Origin: Candidatus Hydrogenisulfobacillus filiaventi
GTDB taxonomy: Bacteria; Bacillota; Sulfobacillia; Sulfobacillales; R501
Direction of reading: 5' to 3'
Assembly: GCA_902809825.1 (NCBI GenBank)
Contig: LR778114.1
Span: 1,674,001-1,738,000 of the forward strand
DNA length: 64,000 nt
The translations under genes and the position numbers were made by a program. Below, one piece after another: positions 58,285 to 64,000 of this stretch. Position 1 is the stretch's first letter. Every line of letters starts with the position of its first letter. The notes under the pieces were generated by a model. It did no database searches. It saw nothing but the letters and a program-made list of their open reading frames with translations, and was not told the DNA's origin.

Positions 58285-59178
58285 GTGGACGTTTTCAAGA
58301 TTACCCCCCGCGGGTATTGTTACGGCGTGGTGGATGCGGTGACCATGGCCAAACGGGTGGCCAAGGACCCGGCCGTCCCCCGCCCCATCTACGTACTGGG
58401 CCAGATCGTGCACAACCAGCACGTGGTCAATGACCTCACCGAACTGGGGATCATCACCCTCGAGGGGCCCAACCGCCTGGCCCTGCTGGAACAGGTCCCG
58501 GACGGGGCCACCGTCATCTTCACCGCCCACGGGGTGTCACCGGCAGTGGTGGAACGGGCACGGGCCCGGGGCCTGACCGTCTTCGACGCCACCTGCCCGG
58601 ATGTCACCCGGACCCATACCCTCATCCGCGAGCGCATCGCGGCCGGCTACTCCATCGTCTACATCGGCACCAAGCGCCATCCCGAACCGGAAGGGGCCAT
58701 GGGGGAGGCGCCCGAGGGGCGGGTGGTGCTGGTGGAGACGGAAGCCGATGTGGCCGGCATCCCCTTCGACCCCCGCACCCCCATCGCCATCGTCACCCAG
58801 ACCACCCTCAGCCAGTGGGATACCGCCGCGGTGATCGCGGCCGTCAAGGCCCGCTACCCGGACGCGGAGGTCTACAACGAGATCTGCCGCGCCACCCAGC
58901 TGCGCCAGGAGGCCGCGGTGCGGGCGGCGGCCGATGTGGACCTGGTGGTGGTGGTGGGCGACCGGCGCAGCAACAACTCCAACCGCCTGGTGGAGGTGGT
59001 GCAGAAGGTGGCGGGCAAGCCGGCGGTGCGGGTGGAAAGCGTCGAGGACCTCAACCCCGCCTGGTTTGCCGGGGTACGGTCGGTGGCGGTCACCGCCGGT
59101 TCCTCCACCCCCAGCCCCATCACCCGCGCCGTGATCGGTTGGCTGGAACAGTTCACCGGCGCCACCGTCCGCTCCTGA
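58285..59178 (+). CDS. ispH: 4-hydroxy-3-methylbut-2-enyl diphosphate reductase
   Basis: IspH makes IPP and DMAPP in the last step of the MEP pathway. The 297-aa protein has the three cluster cysteines C12 (RGYCYGV), C104 (DATCPDV) and C201 (NEICRAT). It also has the substrate histidines H43, H82 and H132 (in VHNQH, AHGVS, RHPE) and TQTTLS. GTG start behind GGAAGGGGAAG. It supplies precursors for the prenyl synthase elsewhere in the window. Confidence 0.97.
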   Translation: MDVFKITPRGYCYGVVDAVTMAKRVAKDPAVPRPIYVLGQIVHNQHVVNDLTELGIITLEGPNRLALLEQVPDGATVIFTAHGVSPAVVERARARGLTVFDATCPDVTRTHTLIRERIAAGYSIVYIGTKRHPEPEGAMGEAPEGRVVLVETEADVAGIPFDPRTPIAIVTQTTLSQWDTAAVIAAVKARYPDAEVYNEICRATQLRQEAAVRAAADVDLVVVVGDRRSNNSNRLVEVVQKVAGKPAVRVESVEDLNPAWFAGVRSVAVTAGSSTPSPITRAVIGWLEQFTGATVRS

Positions 59179-59208
59179 CCCCGGAACCCCTGAGCGTCCG
59201 CCCGCATA

Positions 59209-59231
59209 CGGTTGGAAAGTGATACCAACCG
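59209..59231. terminator. Short hairpin after ispH
   Basis: CGGTTGG and CCAACCG pair perfectly around a 9-base loop, 31 bases after the ispH stop. It lacks a U tract and may instead be a leader structure of the next gene. Confidence 0.35.
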
Positions 59232-59284
59232 GGACGGCGGCCGGCCGCAGCCGGCACCCGCCCGACGTGCGGGAGGGGGTTCCC

Positions 59285-61078
59285 ATGGCCAGCTTCTCCG
59301 ATACGCTGCCCTCCGTACCCTTCGGGTCCCGTATCCTGCGCCTGACCCGGCCCTTCCTCCGCGGCACCGACGTCAAGGTGCTGCAGCGTCTCTATGACAC
59401 CATGCTGGAGCTGATGAACCCGCCTCAGGGCCCCATGGGGTCCCGCATCGCCATCGATGGCATCTTCGCTCCTGAAACCGCCCAGGCCGTGGCCAACATC
59501 CAGTCCTATTTCGGGGTGCCCGTCGACGGGGTGGCGGGACCGGTCACCTACGCCCTCTGCGGCCAGGTCGCGGACGCCTTCGGGGGCCCGGCCTTCGGCA
59601 GCCGGCCCCTGGCCTCCGGCACCCAGGGCGGGGACGTGCTGGTGCTGCAGAACCGTCTCAACTGCCTGCGTTACGCCCGCCTGCTGGCCGGCTACCAGCC
59701 GGGGCTGTTCGACGCCCCCACCCTGGCCGCGGTCCAGGCCTTCGAGGCCGACAACGTGGTCTTCCGGCACTGGCTTATCCGCTTCGACGGGGTGGTGGAC
59801 GCGGGCGTCTTCGACATCCTCTGGATCACGGCCTTCACCGGCGGCCGCGAACTACGGGAGGGGGTGAACGGCTTCGACACCGCCGGCCTGCAGGTCATCC
59901 TTCAGAACCTGGGCTTCTACCCGGGCGCGATCGACGGGTACTTCGGCAGCCTGACCCGGCGGGCCCTGTCGGCGTTCCAGCGCACGGCCGGGCTGCCCGA
60001 CCATGGGGTGGCCGGACCCGACACCTATCACGCCCTCGGGCTCAGCAATCCCGTATTCTGGTACTCGCCCGTCCTGCGGCCGCGGGCCCGCCTCGACACC
60101 CTGCCGGTCATCCGGGAGGTCAGTTCCACCATCGACCCCAGCACCGGCGACCGCAACCCCTACGGCATCTTCCTCGCCCCCAACACCTTCGACGACGCCG
60201 CCACCGTGCTCAAGCACGGGGACCTGGTGGTCTCCAATATCAACAACCACCTGGACGTCATGGGCCAGGGCCGCAGCCTGGTGCGCATCGTCAACGGCCA
60301 GCCGGTGACCTTCTTCATCGGAGCCGGGGCCCCCATCGCGCTGGCCGCCAGCAACCTGGGCGTCACCTGGGCCGCCGACTTCGGGTCCGCCCCGGACGGC
60401 AGCCACGGCCGGGTGCAGGTCATCTCCCCCGACGGCGCCCTGTTCAGCGGCGGCAATATCGAACGGCCTCTGTTCGCGGGCCCCTGGGGCATGCAGTTCA
60501 ATTTCGGCCCCCTCTACGGCCTGCCGCCGGCCTTCTTCTCCACCAATGTGCTGACCGGTACCATCGACCGCTTCACCGCCTTCCACGTCCCCGACTTCAA
60601 CGGCACCTCGGTGGTGGAGCAGATCGGCAGCGGGTTCGCGCATACCGGCACCACCATCAGCACCGTCTTCGGGCCCCAGGGGATGATCTGGCTGCCGATG
60701 GGGGACGTACTCTACATTGCGGACGGGGCCGACGACAGCATCCGGGCCCTGGCCCCCGCCACCAGCGCCCCCGGTGACCTCGGCAACGGCTTCCTCCTCT
60801 ACCAGGGCCGGCCGCTCCACCAGCCGGCGGGCTTGGGCTTCCACCCCGAGAACGGTCACCTCATCGCCGTGAACCAGGGCGACAACCGCGCAATCGAGAT
60901 CGACCCCCGCACCGGGCAGGTGGTCTCCGCCCGCGTGCTGGACCCCACCCCGGTCAACCCCATCACCGGCGCGGGCTCGGCCCTGTTCGGGCTGACCGTG
61001 GCTCTCGACGCCACCGGGGAACCGGTGATCTTCTACACCGACGACAACACCAACACCGTCAACGTCCTGACCCGCTGA
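59285..61078 (+). CDS. Triple peptidoglycan-binding-domain protein fused to a beta-propeller
   Basis: This 597-aa protein has three PG_binding_1-like units at about residues 17-95, 105-190 and 195-258. The third is the clearest ([20 protein letters not shown]). The rest (about 272-597) resembles a family of secreted NHL-type beta-propellers. It opens with [11 protein letters not shown] and DLVVSNINN, has GPWGMQF in the middle, and ends [15 protein letters not shown]. No signal peptide, lipobox or membrane helix is present, although the domains suggest a wall or spore-coat location. GGGAGGGGG precedes the ATG. Function unknown. Confidence 0.75.
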   Translation: MASFSDTLPSVPFGSRILRLTRPFLRGTDVKVLQRLYDTMLELMNPPQGPMGSRIAIDGIFAPETAQAVANIQSYFGVPVDGVAGPVTYALCGQVADAFGGPAFGSRPLASGTQGGDVLVLQNRLNCLRYARLLAGYQPGLFDAPTLAAVQAFEADNVVFRHWLIRFDGVVDAGVFDILWITAFTGGRELREGVNGFDTAGLQVILQNLGFYPGAIDGYFGSLTRRALSAFQRTAGLPDHGVAGPDTYHALGLSNPVFWYSPVLRPRARLDTLPVIREVSSTIDPSTGDRNPYGIFLAPNTFDDAATVLKHGDLVVSNINNHLDVMGQGRSLVRIVNGQPVTFFIGAGAPIALAASNLGVTWAADFGSAPDGSHGRVQVISPDGALFSGGNIERPLFAGPWGMQFNFGPLYGLPPAFFSTNVLTGTIDRFTAFHVPDFNGTSVVEQIGSGFAHTGTTISTVFGPQGMIWLPMGDVLYIADGADDSIRALAPATSAPGDLGNGFLLYQGRPLHQPAGLGFHPENGHLIAVNQGDNRAIEIDPRTGQVVSARVLDPTPVNPITGAGSALFGLTVALDATGEPVIFYTDDNTNTVNVLTR

Positions 61079-61088
61079 ACCGCATAGC

Positions 61089-61120
61089 AAGGCCCCCGCA
61101 CCCGATGGTGCGGGGGCCTT
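61089..61120. terminator. Strong terminator between propeller gene and rRNA operon
   Basis: A perfect 14-bp stem (AAGGCCCCCGCACC with GGTGCGGGGGCCTT) closes a CGAT loop and is followed by TT on the plus strand. It begins 11 bases after the propeller stop. It also lies just past the 5S end on the minus strand, so it may end both transcripts. Confidence 0.9.
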
Positions 61121-61140
61121 TGGTCACAAAGGAAGGAGCA

Positions 61141-61261
61141 TCGGGCGGCACCCGCCCGTCGCCTCAGTCCCCGGCGGGACCAGCCGACGGGCGCGCGGGC
61201 GCCGGCACGACCGTGTGCGGCATGGGGACGGGTGGACTCCGCCCGCCGTCGCACCGCCCGA
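61141..61261 (-). rRNA. rrf: 5S ribosomal RNA
   Basis: A 121-base segment folds as 5S rRNA. Terminal arms TCGGGCGGTGC and GGTGCCGCCCGA pair, with wobbles. The helix III region reads CACCCGTCCCCATGCCGCAC followed by ACGG-TC-GTG, aligning with the E. coli CAC/GUG and loop C layout. The normally invariant bulged AA is TC here, and the loop CCGAAC is CCGCAC. It begins within a few bases of the 23S end. Structure supports the call despite the odd sequence. Confidence 0.85.
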
Positions 61262-61269
61262 CCCTCCAC

Positions 61270-64000
<2,731 letters not shown>

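Overview
This 64 kb window comes from a very GC-rich Gram-positive bacterium, most likely a deep-branching Firmicute of the Sulfobacillus/Thermaerobacter/Hydrogenisulfobacillus kind. The lineage is inferred from gene content, not from a search. Supporting markers are rapZ-yvcK-whiA, cdaA-cdaR-glmM-glmS with a glmS ribozyme, Rex, a heptaprenyl-diphosphate-synthase-type prenyltransferase, a pair of CrcB fluoride channels, and a Bacillus-type SOS box in front of uvrB. Start codons are often GTG, and genes in operons commonly overlap as ATGA or GTGA.

Layout. 1-4.7 kb: truncated leuC with a divergent LysR regulator, a ModA-like binding protein without a signal peptide, acylphosphatase plus an orphan ABC ATPase, and a second LysR regulator. 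5-13.1 kb: a small membrane protein, a multicluster Fe-S protein, and a divergent complex-iron-sulfur molybdoenzyme operon (NrfD-like anchor, 1167-aa Tat-exported catalytic subunit, four-cluster Fe-S subunit, TorD-like chaperone). 13.2-20.6 kb (minus): cdaA-cdaR-glmM-[ribozyme]-glmS, then a GH13 enzyme and a small Rieske protein. 20.8-27.9 kb: UbiB/AarF-type kinase, an NCS1 permease with a Cys-rich tail, a formamidase-family amidase, crcB-crcB-DUF190, and a WrbA-like flavoprotein. 28-43.6 kb (minus): a complete 14-gene nuoA-N complex I locus followed by the prenyl synthase and rex; nuoG carries an apparent frameshift. 44-47.5 kb: rapZ-yvcK-whiA and two tiny membrane proteins. 47.5-55.2 kb (minus): uvrB-uvrA-uvrC-HAD phosphatase. 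55.2-59.2 kb: ftsE-ftsX, then divergent thioredoxin-like, Lgt-like and ispH genes. 59.3-61.1 kb: a peptidoglycan-binding/beta-propeller fusion. 61.1-64 kb (minus): 5S rRNA and most of a 23S rRNA.

How the genes work together. Complex I would pass electrons from NADH to a polyprenyl quinone whose side chain HepT helps make, with Rex sensing NADH/NAD+ from the same locus. The molybdoenzyme complex offers a second membrane electron pathway for an unidentified, probably sulfur or arsenic, substrate. The cda-glm block joins c-di-AMP synthesis to amino-sugar supply for the cell wall, with ribozyme feedback on glmS. Most genes are housekeeping. The features most worth a second look are the rRNAs (many changes at normally invariant A/U positions), the nuoG frameshift, the unassigned molybdoenzyme with its companion Fe-S protein, the permease with a Cys-rich tail, and the propeller fusion. 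I saw no CRISPR array, insertion sequence, prophage or tRNA gene.
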